Source: an uncultured bacterium (lineage in GTDB: Bacteria; Bacillota; Clostridia; UBA1381). Taken from it: a DNA stretch of 57,627 bases. Location: the NCBI GenBank assembly GCA_905215805.1, contig CAJMRL010000017.1, positions 1-57,627 on the forward strand. Direction: 5' to 3'. Under the pieces are notes generated by a model. It had not been told where the DNA came from, ran no database searches, and saw nothing but the letters and a program-made list of their open reading frames with translations. Positions within the stretch are counted from its first letter, which is position 1, and the number at the start of each line of letters is the position of its first letter. Below are positions 51,368 to 57,627 of this stretch, piece after piece. The translations under genes and the position numbers were made by a program.

Positions 51368-51919
51368 TTACTTTATAGATGCTCCAAGCTCATATGCCTT
51401 TTGTATTTCCGGCTTGCCGTTTATATCGCCGACATCTCCGTTGCCTCCGGCAAGAACGTGACCAAGGTTTTTCCAACGCAGATGTTCCATAAGATGCTCG
51501 TAATAAAGTAACACATCATCGAATCCGTGTCCCTCTGCCGCCATCAGCAGCGCGCAGGCCCGGCTGTTCCCTCTGAGCAGGTTGCCGTCACCCTCCTCCA
51601 ACGCGAACAGGCGGTCTATCGCTGTTCTTATTTGACCGCTCATGTTCCAGTAATAGAGCGGTGTTGCGAGTACAATGACATCACATTCCTTCACTACCGG
51701 ATAAATTTCATTCATATCGTCCTGCTGAACACACGGACATTCTTTGTTGCTGTGTCCGCCGAAGCAGCCTTTGCAGCCGTTTATATTCATTTTGTCAAGA
51801 AAAAATTCGGTCACAGTATTTCCCGCACTTTCAGCACCCTCTGTAAACGCCTTTACAAGCGCAGATGTATTGCCGTTTTTGCGCGGACTTCCGTTTAAAA
51901 TAACAATTTTCTTACTCAT
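51368..51919 (-). CDS. Flavodoxin-like NAD(P)H-dependent oxidoreductase
   Basis: A 183-residue flavodoxin-fold protein. The FMN phosphate loop Asn-Gly-Ser-Pro-Arg-Lys-Asn-Gly-Asn-Thr-Ser is at residues 9-19. A Cys-rich segment (Cys-Lys-Gly-Cys then Cys-Pro-Cys) at about residues 48-61 is typical of the iron-sulfur flavoprotein relatives. The ATG at 51919 follows ggaggaa. It is part of a redox operon with the flavin reductase and the NTF2-like gene. Confidence 0.88.
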   Translation of the reverse strand: MSKKIVILNGSPRKNGNTSALVKAFTEGAESAGNTVTEFFLDKMNINGCKGCFGGHSNKECPCVQQDDMNEIYPVVKECDVIVLATPLYYWNMSGQIRTAIDRLFALEEGDGNLLRGNSRACALLMAAEGHGFDDVLLYYEHLMEHLRWKNLGHVLAGGNGDVGDINGKPEIQKAYELGASIK

Positions 51920-51938
51920 GATAGTTCCTCCTATATGT

Positions 51939-52325
51939 TCATTTCTCAATAACAGTATCAGAGTTCTGATTATACGCTTTTGCTACGCACTTCCATTCAC
52001 CGTTCATTTTAAGCAGAAGCAGAACATCGGTAAAATCTATCCTGTTTCCCCAACTCTCCTCTAAAACTCGAACGACAGCTAACGATTCTTCCACAATCAG
52101 CACATCTACACGAGCCTTGAAGCTGTCTCCGCCGGGAACTGTATCTACATTGTGATAGAACTGCTCTATCGAACCATGCTCTAACTCGCCATCAAGATAG
52201 CCGAACAATACAGCTTCATCGGTGAATAGTTCTTTGGCATATTTGCTGTTTCCCTCTGTAACGCTCTTTACAAATTTCATAGCCGCTTCTTCTACAGCCT
52301 GATACTCCTTTATTTCTGATCTCAT
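51939..52325 (-). CDS. NTF2-like fold protein
   Basis: A 128-residue cone-shaped alpha/beta protein of the SnoaL/lumazine-binding-like NTF2 superfamily. The pattern of an N-terminal helix, Tyr-Ala-Lys-Glu-Leu-Phe, Gly-Asp-Ser-Phe-Lys-Ala-Arg-Val-Asp and a final Gly-Glu-Trp-Lys-Cys-Val-Ala-Lys strand fits. These proteins bind small molecules or act as minor enzymes. First gene of the minus-strand redox operon, divergent from the HxlR regulator across a shared operator. Confidence 0.78.
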   Translation of the reverse strand: MRSEIKEYQAVEEAAMKFVKSVTEGNSKYAKELFTDEAVLFGYLDGELEHGSIEQFYHNVDTVPGGDSFKARVDVLIVEESLAVVRVLEESWGNRIDFTDVLLLLKMNGEWKCVAKAYNQNSDTVIEK

Positions 52326-52356
52326 GGTAAAAACCTCCTGAATAATTTTTATAATA

Positions 52357-52410
52357 TTGACTTTTTAATCAATTCATATTATAATTATAACATGAATTGA
52401 TTAAAAAACA
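52357..52410. promoter_or_regulatory. Divergent promoters over a 16-base palindromic operator
   Basis: A perfect inverted repeat of 16-base arms (52362-52377 and 52392-52407) spans the space between the HxlR and NTF2-like genes. Plus-strand TTGACT (52357-52362) and TATAAT (52380-52385) with a 17-base spacer, and a minus-strand TTGTTT with its own TATAAT in the centre, overlap it. A bound regulator would block both promoters. Confidence 0.82.
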
Positions 52411-52475
52411 AGTACGCACTTCAAAGTGCGATACTTACATTAACGTTCAATACTTACCTAAAGGAGAGTGTAATC

Positions 52476-52808
52476 ATGAATTGTGGATGTATAGCCGATG
52501 CCAGATTGGCAGACACCGGATTTAATTATACAATGTCTTTGATACAGGGGAAATACAAGATGACCATCCTATATACCCTGATGGAGTTTGAAGTAGTACG
52601 CTTCAACGAAATGAAAAAATATATAGGCGAGATTTCCTATAAGACCCTCAGTACTACATTGAAGGAACTTGAAGCGGATATGCTAGTACATCGGGAGGAA
52701 TATCCGCAGATACCTCCCAAGGTCGAATACAGTTTGACAGAACGCGGCAAAACACTTATCCCGATCCTTGATGCTATGTGCGACTGGGGGGATAAAAACA
52801 GAATTTGA
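52476..52808 (+). CDS. HxlR-family transcriptional regulator
   Basis: A 110-residue MarR/HxlR-type winged-helix protein. The N-terminal Cys3 and Cys5 precede the Gly-Lys-Tyr-Lys-Met-Thr-Ile-Leu-Tyr start of the domain, and the recognition region contains Ile-Ser-Tyr-Lys-Thr-Leu-Ser-Thr-Thr-Leu-Lys-Glu-Leu. The wing has Pro-Pro-Lys-Val-Glu-Tyr-Ser-Leu-Thr-Glu-Arg-Gly. Such Cys residues often sense electrophiles or quinones, which fits the divergent redox genes. It probably binds the 16-base palindrome upstream. The ATG follows aaggaga. Confidence 0.92.
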   Translation: MNCGCIADARLADTGFNYTMSLIQGKYKMTILYTLMEFEVVRFNEMKKYIGEISYKTLSTTLKELEADMLVHREEYPQIPPKVEYSLTERGKTLIPILDAMCDWGDKNRI

Positions 52809-52834
52809 ATCTCAAAAAATTATCACATTAGACA

Positions 52835-52888
52835 CCCTGTAATAAAACAGTAAAGTAAAGATTTTATGACAGGCTGTCAAACAGGGTG
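52835..52888 (+). repeat. Intergenic palindromic repeat, copy A
   Basis: About 54 bases with the core ttttatgacaggctgtc, bounded by caccctgt and its inverted copy acagggtg (52833-52840, 52881-52888). It aligns with copy B at 57522-57575 with a few small gaps, in the same orientation. Confidence 0.6.
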
Positions 52889-52891
52889 CAG

Positions 52892-52930
52892 AAAGGGGCA
52901 TATCGCAAATTTACGGCGATATGCCCCTTT
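52892..52930 (+). terminator. Terminator-like hairpin after the HxlR gene
   Basis: A perfect 15-pair stem (52892-52906 and 52916-52930) with a 9-base loop, T-rich at the end of the right arm. The stretches 52931-53104 and 53315-53482 show nothing recognisable. Confidence 0.75.
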
Positions 52931-53104
52931 CACTTGTGTTTAGTGGAACATAGTGGTCATTTAGACACTTGAAACTTCGCACAACCATGCGTTAAAAACC
53001 GCATTAAATCAACGTGGCTGTATAGGTATATTACTATCCCTTAAAATCGGTTTCTATTTTTCCACGAAAGTCAATTCTGATCACGGTTCAGTTCAAAATC
53101 ACAG

Positions 53105-53314
53105 TCACAGTTTTATCTCCCAAAGCCGCTCAAAAGTCTCATCAGCCATTTTTCCAAATGTAATAGGTGTTGTTACAGCGTTTATCCCTAATATATCGGG
53201 ATCAACCATCCGTATGAGATATTTATTGAGCTTTAATGTGACTTTTGCTTTTAAATTTGCGCCGTTCTACGCAAGTAGCCTATCCTCAGCGATTTTTGCT
53301 GCATCTTTATTCAT
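53105..53314 (-). pseudogene. Decayed fragment of an unrecognised gene
   Basis: A minus-strand frame of 70 codons from ATG 53314 to TGA 53105 reads like protein but is cut by a TAG at 53267-53269. Upstream, an adjacent frame also looks coding for about ten residues, suggesting a frameshift. The longer part contains Met-Val-Asp-Pro-Asp-Ile-Leu-Gly-Ile-Asn-Ala-Val and ends with Phe-Glu-Arg-Leu-Trp-Glu-Ile-Lys-Leu. No family was recognised. Confidence 0.4.
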
Positions 53315-53482
53315 GCATATAAAGCTCTTTTACCGGATGAAATGACAATGACAAGTTCGATTGAATGGCACTCACATAAAACCTAATATTTCAGCTATTA
53401 AAATCGTTTGAAACCCACGTGATGTATAGTTCTTAAATCATCGTTCTAAATATCCACGCAAGAATATTGAATCTGTGTATGC

Positions 53483-53514
53483 AAAAGGCACGGTTATGTT
53501 GGACCGTGCCTTTT
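53483..53514 (-). terminator. Terminator after the large repeat-protein gene
   Basis: A perfect 11-pair stem aaaaggcacgg/ccgtgcctttt with a 10-base loop, T-rich on the minus strand. Confidence 0.85.
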
Positions 53515-53521
53515 AGAATAA

Positions 53522-56326
53522 TCATAAATCCTTGTTTTCCTTTTCGCTGATCGGCTTCATGCTTGTAATATTGTCCCACATAAATGCTGTTATATATGCT
53601 GCGTCGTCAGTGTTTAATTCGAGATCTATCGTATGCAATTCGTTGTCTACCAATGCAATATCTTTAAAAGTTACTCCAACAAGCGTTCCATCGCTCGTAT
53701 AAGAAGCGGCTATTAATTTTCCTCCGCTGCCGGAGTTCTTCGTAAGATCAATGCTCACATTTCCATTTTCAGCGGTAATCTTGTTGATGGTGTAATCCCA
53801 GCTGCTTGGAGGTGTCGGTGTCGGTTCAACCGAACCCGTTTGGTTGATATATGCTTCATAATCCATCCATGTTGGAATGACGTTTTCCGCATTGCCGACA
53901 TATTTGTTTATTGCAGCGTTTAGCTCGCCATGATCTTCAAATGCGGGTTTGTTTTGCAAAGTTACATTGTCTCGGCTTTGTATTTCTGCACCGCCGGGCT
54001 GGGTGAGTTTAGAGCGTATATTAGCTGATGTTATAAAATTAATTTTACCGGTAACACTTTCAATTACCAGAGAATTAAACCCCGAATAATCCTTATAATC
54101 AAAGGATACATTCTGTTCATCGGTTCCGTTCAAGATAACTTTATGCGAACCTCCTGTGTAGAATGAATACATATAATAATTATAGCTGTCGCCGGAATAT
54201 ACATTAAAGTCTCCGCTTACCTCCATCACTCCTGCATTGAGCAGGCTGTTATCCACGTAAGATGTATTATATGATGAACCCGCATAGCTAATGAAGTTAC
54301 CGTTTATTTTTACATAATCAGCCGGATCGGTCATTTGCAATACTGCCGTCGTTGAATAATATCTTGGTGTCGTTACTCCATTTTCGGTGACATTTTCTAC
54401 GTTTGCTATTATATAATCTCCGTCTATATTTAGATTCCCACCATTTACGAACAGTTCCCCGTTCGTTTGTATCAAATCACCTTTGATGCTTAATGTATGC
54501 CCGTTTAGATCCATTGTACCGAATATATTCAACAGCATATCGTTCCAAACGATGTCACTTGTCAGTGTAAAACCTTGTATGCCGTTTGTTATATTTATAT
54601 CAGGATTTTCAAATTCAACGTTTGTAAATCTCGAAGAATAAGGATCCGCAAAATATATTTCTTGTTCTGAAGTACCGTTGAATATCACTTTGTGTAAATT
54701 GGCGGTATAGAATGCATTGTCGTTGAGAATTTTGAAATCTCCGTGTAATTCCATGGTTCCTGCATTAAGCAAGCTATTTCCGCTATATGCGGTATCATAT
54801 GTAGAACTGCCAAAGTTGATAAAATCACCGCCTATTTTTATGTAATCCGATATATTAGTCATTTGTAACATGGCACCCGTTGAATAAAATGTCGGAGTTT
54901 TTATTCCGCTGTCAGTTATATATTCAACCCCGGCTATCGCAAAATCGCCGTCTATATTTAATTTACCTCCGTTCAAATTTAATATTCCGTCTGTTAAGTA
55001 TAAATTTCCTTGACGATTTATTGTATATCCGTTCATATCTATGGTTCCGTATATCAATAGACATTCATTCAATAAATTTATATCATTTTGTAATGTAAAT
55101 CCTTTTATACCGGAATTAAAGTTTATATTGGGATTTTTGAATTCAACGTTTGTAAATCCTGAAGCCCACGGATAATCAAAGGATACATTCTGTTCATCGG
55201 TTCCGTTCAAGATAACTTTATGCGAACCTCCTGTGTAGAATGAATACATATAATAATTATAGCTGTCGCCGGAATATACATTAAAGTCTCCGCTTACCTC
55301 CATCACTCCTGCATTGAGCAGGCTGTTATCCACGTAAGATGTATTATATGATGAACCTGCATAGCTAATGAAATCACCGTTTATTTTTACATAATCAGCC
55401 GGATCGGTCATCTGCAATACTGCCGTAGTTGAATAATATCTCGGTGTTGTTACTCCGTTTTCGGTGAAATTTTCTACGTTTGCTATTATAAAATCTCCGT
55501 CTACTTCCAAACGATGACCATTTATATTTAGTGTACCGTATTGTAAATTAACATAACCATAGGTATGAATATCACTATTTAATGTCATATCTTTTGTTAT
55601 AATCCAATTGTTTGTTTCCAGTGATAGTGTGTTTAATAATTCAATCCGTTGCTGTTTATCATCCTCAGTATACGTTTCAGTTTTAGGCACCATGTCTATA
55701 ATAGATGCAACGTCACTGCAATATGTTTCACAATATCCATTATACGCAACGACATTCATAAACTCAAGCGTTTGTTCAACATATCCTGTAATGTTTTTTA
55801 ATTTTTCGGAATATTCATTGTATTTTTCTTCCTTAAAGTTAAATAATAATTGTTTTATCAACCCGTGTTTATACTCAACATCAACAAACTTCTGTGATGT
55901 CTTTGAACCGAGCAGGTATGTCTTTAACAATAGTTTATAGCATTCGTTAAAAACAGCACTGTCGCTGTCCGATTGAGAATAAACATACTGGGATTCATAA
56001 TAAGACAAAGCTGCGCGCAATGCATCCTCAAATTCGTACAAGGCGCACGCACTGTAATACATCTCTACACTTTCATCAGTTCCAAACAGCCAGCCCGTCA
56101 GTAATTTGCCCGCTGCTTGTCCCGCATTTACAGCATATCCGTATAAATTAAGATGTTTTAAAACTCCTGTCCATATTTCGCCGAGAAGATAGTCAAGTAA
56201 TTCTCCCACAACCATATCAGAAGTAAACGATGCTGTAACAGATTCTTCTGATGTGTTTTCGGAGCATACCAATATCATATTATCGATAGCCTTGCTCATT
56301 GCTAAATTTGATGTATGCATTTGCAT
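53522..56326 (-). CDS. C-terminal part of a split secreted repeat protein
   Basis: A 934-codon frame without signal peptide or ribosome site, lying in the same frame as the upstream gene after a single TAG. After about 235 mainly helical residues come three copies of a beta-strand module of about 170 residues (Asn-Gly-Gly or Asn-Gly-His, Ile-Asp-Gly-Asp, Leu-Leu-Asn-Ala-Gly, His-Lys-Val-Ile-Asn-Gly-Thr patterns), probably a right-handed beta-helix. A Thr-Pro-Thr-Pro-Pro linker and a final domain with Ala-Phe-Met-Trp-Asp...Ser-Met-Lys-Pro follow; that ending is common in large clostridial secreted carbohydrate-active proteins. Role unknown: adhesin or surface protein is inference. Confidence 0.68.
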   Translation of the reverse strand: MQMHTSNLAMSKAIDNMILVCSENTSEESVTASFTSDMVVGELLDYLLGEIWTGVLKHLNLYGYAVNAGQAAGKLLTGWLFGTDESVEMYYSACALYEFEDALRAALSYYESQYVYSQSDSDSAVFNECYKLLLKTYLLGSKTSQKFVDVEYKHGLIKQLLFNFKEEKYNEYSEKLKNITGYVEQTLEFMNVVAYNGYCETYCSDVASIIDMVPKTETYTEDDKQQRIELLNTLSLETNNWIITKDMTLNSDIHTYGYVNLQYGTLNINGHRLEVDGDFIIANVENFTENGVTTPRYYSTTAVLQMTDPADYVKINGDFISYAGSSYNTSYVDNSLLNAGVMEVSGDFNVYSGDSYNYYMYSFYTGGSHKVILNGTDEQNVSFDYPWASGFTNVEFKNPNINFNSGIKGFTLQNDINLLNECLLIYGTIDMNGYTINRQGNLYLTDGILNLNGGKLNIDGDFAIAGVEYITDSGIKTPTFYSTGAMLQMTNISDYIKIGGDFINFGSSTYDTAYSGNSLLNAGTMELHGDFKILNDNAFYTANLHKVIFNGTSEQEIYFADPYSSRFTNVEFENPDINITNGIQGFTLTSDIVWNDMLLNIFGTMDLNGHTLSIKGDLIQTNGELFVNGGNLNIDGDYIIANVENVTENGVTTPRYYSTTAVLQMTDPADYVKINGNFISYAGSSYNTSYVDNSLLNAGVMEVSGDFNVYSGDSYNYYMYSFYTGGSHKVILNGTDEQNVSFDYKDYSGFNSLVIESVTGKINFITSANIRSKLTQPGGAEIQSRDNVTLQNKPAFEDHGELNAAINKYVGNAENVIPTWMDYEAYINQTGSVEPTPTPPSSWDYTINKITAENGNVSIDLTKNSGSGGKLIAASYTSDGTLVGVTFKDIALVDNELHTIDLELNTDDAAYITAFMWDNITSMKPISEKENKDL
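54095..54422 (-). repeat. Intragenic near-identical direct repeat, copy 2
   Basis: Aligns without gaps to 55172-55499 at an offset of 1077 bases. Much of the repeat is identical over long runs; scattered differences increase toward the right-hand end. It encodes module 3 of the repeat protein. Confidence 0.85.
55172..55499 (-). repeat. Intragenic near-identical direct repeat, copy 1
   Basis: Partner of 54095-54422. It encodes the first module of the repeat protein, whereas the middle module is clearly diverged. Confidence 0.85.
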
Positions 56327-56371
56327 TGTAATCAGGATTTTTGCAGTTTCATTTGTTGTTTCTGCTATGAC

Positions 56372-56374
56372 CTA
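56372..56374 (-). other. In-frame amber codon splitting the gene
   Basis: TAG at codon 302 of a 1251-codon frame (57277 to 53522). The frame stays open on both sides: 15 sense codons separate it from the first downstream ATG. Other genes here, such as the sigma factor and both Wal-like genes, use TAG as a normal stop, so general recoding is unlikely. Confidence 0.85.
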
Positions 56375-57277
56375 TGCTTTTGCAAGTTTATATAGCAACT
56401 CCTCGACATTATCAACATAGCCTAATACTTTGCTGATATTTCCTATTGCGCCAAACACATCTGTCAATTCTTCACAAGACTGACATGCTTCGTTTAAGCT
56501 TTCCAGCTGATCAGCCGTCATAGTGGTAACATTTTGATAAAACATATTATCAAAATCTTCACCCAAAAACTTGGATATTTTTTTGAACGATGAAGCTTCA
56601 ACCGTATCAACGCCATCCTTTAACATGCCGGACAGTGACTCCACATCCTTTCCCTGATACAAAACATCAAAAAGAATGGTTTCATAAAAACCTATTTCTT
56701 TTGTGCTGTATGTAACAATATCCGACAGACTAAATGTAGCGACTCTCCATGCTCCCAACAAAGCCTGATATGTAGGGTCATCACGTTTAGTTTCAACAAA
56801 GCTACGGTATGGAAGTTTAAAATCATTTTTATAAAAATTATAGCAATTAAAATTATAGTTGTAATCGGCTAAATATTGGTTAAATGTCGGAATGTCGGTA
56901 GAAAACAATGATACTGCGCTGTTATCAACCGCATATCCCTCTGCTTCCATTTCTTCCAACAGTTTTGCTTTGTATGCTTCGAGTTTTTCCCTGTTTTCCG
57001 GTGTCATAACTGGATCATTTAAAACGCTTTCATCGGGTATAAGCGCCGTGCCGCCGCTTGCAATATTTCCCATTATGTCAGTGGTTGCAACAGGCTCACC
57101 GGATGCTTCTCCGACAGGCGCATATTCTGTTGTTTCTTCAGGCGATTCAATTGTTTCAGTGACAATCGGAACAGATGTCTCTTCGTTTTCTGCAAGCACC
57201 CCCAAAGGCAATGCCACATTTATGGTTGTCAGAAGAATGGTAAACGATAAAACCATACCTATAATTCTTTTTTCCAT
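56372..57277 (-). CDS. N-terminal part of a split secreted repeat protein
   Basis: A 301-residue product. Residues 1-29 form a signal peptide ending Gly-Val-Leu-Ala. A Glu/Thr/Pro-rich linker to about residue 100 and a mainly helical region follow. I chose ATG 57277 behind aaggga because the signal peptide starts there; an upstream in-frame ATG at 57379 would add an unlikely hydrophobic extension. It ends at TAG 56372-56374 with coding sense continuing in the same frame. Made alone it would be a secreted truncated protein. Confidence 0.68.
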   Translation of the reverse strand: MEKRIIGMVLSFTILLTTINVALPLGVLAENEETSVPIVTETIESPEETTEYAPVGEASGEPVATTDIMGNIASGGTALIPDESVLNDPVMTPENREKLEAYKAKLLEEMEAEGYAVDNSAVSLFSTDIPTFNQYLADYNYNFNCYNFYKNDFKLPYRSFVETKRDDPTYQALLGAWRVATFSLSDIVTYSTKEIGFYETILFDVLYQGKDVESLSGMLKDGVDTVEASSFKKISKFLGEDFDNMFYQNVTTMTADQLESLNEACQSCEELTDVFGAIGNISKVLGYVDNVEELLYKLAKA

Positions 57278-57463
57278 TTTGCAATTCCCTTCTTTCTCCG
57301 TAAAATTAAAAAATGCGTAGCCGCATTGCACAACTGTGCACAAAAACGCAGCCATAACTCCTATTGCGGCATAGTTCATTACTCACCGGTATAACAAATC
57401 AAGCCTACGTTTTTATCGAACATAAACCAACGATTAAAATATTCATACCCATGTCGCAATTAC

Positions 57464-57492
57464 ATTATACCATAAACATCCTCGGTAGTAAA
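57464..57492 (-). promoter_or_regulatory. Predicted promoter of the repeat-protein gene
   Basis: Minus-strand TATAAT (57464-57469) with a weak TTTACT (57487-57492) and a 17-base spacer, leaving a leader of about 180 bases. Confidence 0.5.
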
Positions 57493-57521
57493 TATAAAAT
57501 TAAAAAATTCCAGACTGCCAG

Positions 57522-57575
57522 CCTGTCATAAAGCAGGTAAGTTAAAATTTTATGGCAGTCTGTCAGATAGGGTCC
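57522..57575 (+). repeat. Intergenic palindromic repeat, copy B
   Basis: Related to copy A at 52835. It shares cctgt-ataaa, ttaaa, attttatg-cag-ctgtca and agggt in the same order. It is overlapped by a perfect 10-base inverted repeat cagactgcca/tggcagtctg (57511-57520 and 57553-57562). The two copies bracket the repeat-protein locus. Confidence 0.6.
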
Positions 57576-57627
57576 GTAGTTTGACACCCCGAAATGCAGA
57601 GATCGGCATAACGGTCTAATTTTTTTG

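Overview
The window looks like a chromosomal segment of a low-G+C anaerobic Clostridia bacterium, probably gut-associated. The evidence is the A+T-rich sequence, strong Gram-positive ribosome binding sites, sigma-A type promoters with 17-base spacers, a T-box leader on pheS, a Wal-like two-component system with a YycI-like third gene, and an alr-antitoxin-toxin operon. A family-level name is not supported by the sequence alone. No rRNA, tRNA, CRISPR array, prophage or complete insertion sequence was seen.

Layout. 0.07-1.5 kb: an operon for a tiny secreted EF-hand-like protein, an ECF sigma factor and a membrane anti-sigma factor of RsgI type. 1.7-8.2 kb: the complete F-type ATP synthase operon atpIBEFHAGDC; its c subunit has the full sodium-binding signature and its epsilon subunit lacks the C-terminal helical domain. 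8.5-11.8 kb: an SCP2-domain protein with a Lys/Ala/Glu repeat tail, then a thiamine salvage operon thiWMED. 12.0-16.4 kb: a visibly G+C-richer block with a TIGR00266 protein, AzlCD, a 2x[4Fe-4S] ferredoxin, a NapH/NosR-like membrane protein and a CoA-disulfide-reductase/rhodanese fusion. 16.6-20.95 kb: T-box-controlled pheS and pheT with a P-loop kinase-like gene between them. 21-23.3 kb: a membrane glycosyltransferase pair. 23.4-25.9 kb: a DUF4062-like plus TPR protein. 26-28.1 kb: a two-component system. 28.2-30.2 kb: larC and larE. 30.5-31.5 kb: an aldo/keto reductase.

31.6-34.8 kb holds the most unusual cluster: a freestanding condensation-type acyltransferase, a freestanding carrier protein with a variant phosphopantetheine motif, and a freestanding acyl/aminoacyl-adenylating enzyme. 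Together they look like a minimal split NRPS-like pathway. 35.1-41.0 kb: Wal-like regulator, kinase and YycI-like protein, then topoisomerase III. 41-46.5 kb: a ZIP transporter and the operon rdgB-DUF6106-nnr-alr-antitoxin-toxin. The antitoxin is a 49-codon gene starting at TTG. 46.6-49.2 kb: a Cys-rich mini-protein, a LUD-domain protein, and a YesL-like membrane protein overlapping a rhamnogalacturonan acetylesterase-like gene, which hints at pectin use.

49.3-52.8 kb is a flavin/redox accessory island (nitroreductase, ArsR, flavin reductase, flavodoxin-like protein, NTF2-like protein, divergent HxlR) with two clear palindromic operators. 52.8-57.6 kb holds a large secreted repeat protein gene split by one in-frame amber codon, with internal near-identical direct repeats of about 328 bp. 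It is bracketed by two related copies of a palindromic intergenic repeat.
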